Assembly: GCA_964633715.1 (NCBI GenBank)
Contig: CAZWHQ010000070.1
Span: forward strand, 1 to 13,800
Direction: 5' to 3'
DNA: 13,800 nt
Source of the DNA: JAUWVG01 sp964633715
GTDB taxonomy: Bacteria; Acidobacteriota; Aminicenantia; Aminicenantales; Aminicenantaceae
Program-made: the position numbers and the translations under genes
Shown here: in pieces, positions 13,777-13,800 of the stretch
How the letters are laid out: each line of letters starts with the position of its first letter
Numbering within the stretch: position 1 is the first letter of the stretch
The notes under the pieces: generated by a model
Told to the model about the DNA's origin: nothing
Seen by the model: only the letters and a program-made list of their open reading frames with translations
Database searches by the model: none

Positions 13777-13800
13777 GTCCCTACTTTTTGTGTAAAAAGT
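13763..13800. repeat. Right palindromic REP-like element (cut by window end)
   Basis: Positions 13763-13789 are the exact reverse complement of 15-41, again an A-tract, GGGAC-A-GTCCC core and T-tract. CCTACTTTTT (13780-13789), a GTGT loop and AAAAAGT (13794-13800) begin the same nested outer hairpin seen at the left end, which is truncated by the window edge. It may also terminate transcription arriving from either side. Confidence 0.85.

Noticed and set aside
13724..13789. CRISPR array
   Set aside because: Units are about 14 nt with poly-A between them; there are no unique spacers of 25-40 nt and no cas genes.
1..13800. The whole window as a 13.7-kb composite transposon between inverted repeats
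   Set aside because: The interior is housekeeping genes without transposase or integrase, no target-site duplication is visible, and the repeats look like dispersed palindromic elements.

Overview
The window reads as ordinary chromosomal DNA of a diderm, MEP-pathway bacterium. A lipoprotein signal sequence, an RseP-type protease, sulfated/acidic glycan genes and palindromic 'GTGGGGACAGTCCC' repeats are all present. By eye the base composition is slightly AT-rich and even throughout. The repeats, the compact sulfotransferase and the small ribbon-helix-helix-like protein recall Aminicenantes/Acidobacteriota- or Omnitrophota-type genomes, but that placement is a weak inference. No rRNA, tRNA, CRISPR array, phage or transposase gene was seen.

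Layout. (1) 1-55: palindromic repeat. (2) 103-3638, plus strand: a compact sulfotransferase, a small RHH-like protein, a UDP-N-acetyl-hexosamine dehydrogenase (WbpA-like) and a UDP-glucose 6-dehydrogenase. This is one probable operon supplying acidic sugars and possibly sulfation for a surface glycan. (3) 3668-5743, minus strand: a large lipoprotein combining a Wzt-C-like beta-sandwich with a six-hairpin glycosidase fold. (4) 5744-5881: divergent promoter region with a perfect TTGACA-N17-TATAAT promoter facing right. (5) 5882-11976, plus strand: a tight six-gene operon uppS-cdsA-dxr-rseP-ispG-larE with overlaps or gaps of at most 25 nt. It covers isoprenoid precursors, the undecaprenyl lipid carrier, CDP-diacylglycerol, intramembrane proteolysis and a sulfur-transfer enzyme of nickel-pincer cofactor synthesis. 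(6) 12002-13668, minus strand: a nucleoside phosphorylase-family protein overlapped by 4 nt with a D-2-hydroxyacid dehydrogenase. (7) 13724-13800: a 14-nt tandem array running into an inverted copy of the left-hand palindrome.

The parts fit an envelope theme. UppS makes the lipid carrier on which polysaccharides are built, the dehydrogenases make uronic acid donors, the sulfotransferase may decorate a product, and the lipoprotein glycosidase could trim glycans at the surface. The least expected signals are the promoters. At each of the four transcription-unit heads, a -10-like hexamer sits only 7-12 nt before the start codon and three of the four lack a Shine-Dalgarno, which suggests leaderless or near-leaderless mRNAs. 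The other points of interest are an orphan three-cysteine LarE translationally coupled to ispG, and the repeat architecture at both ends. No clear new multi-gene defence or mobile system was found.
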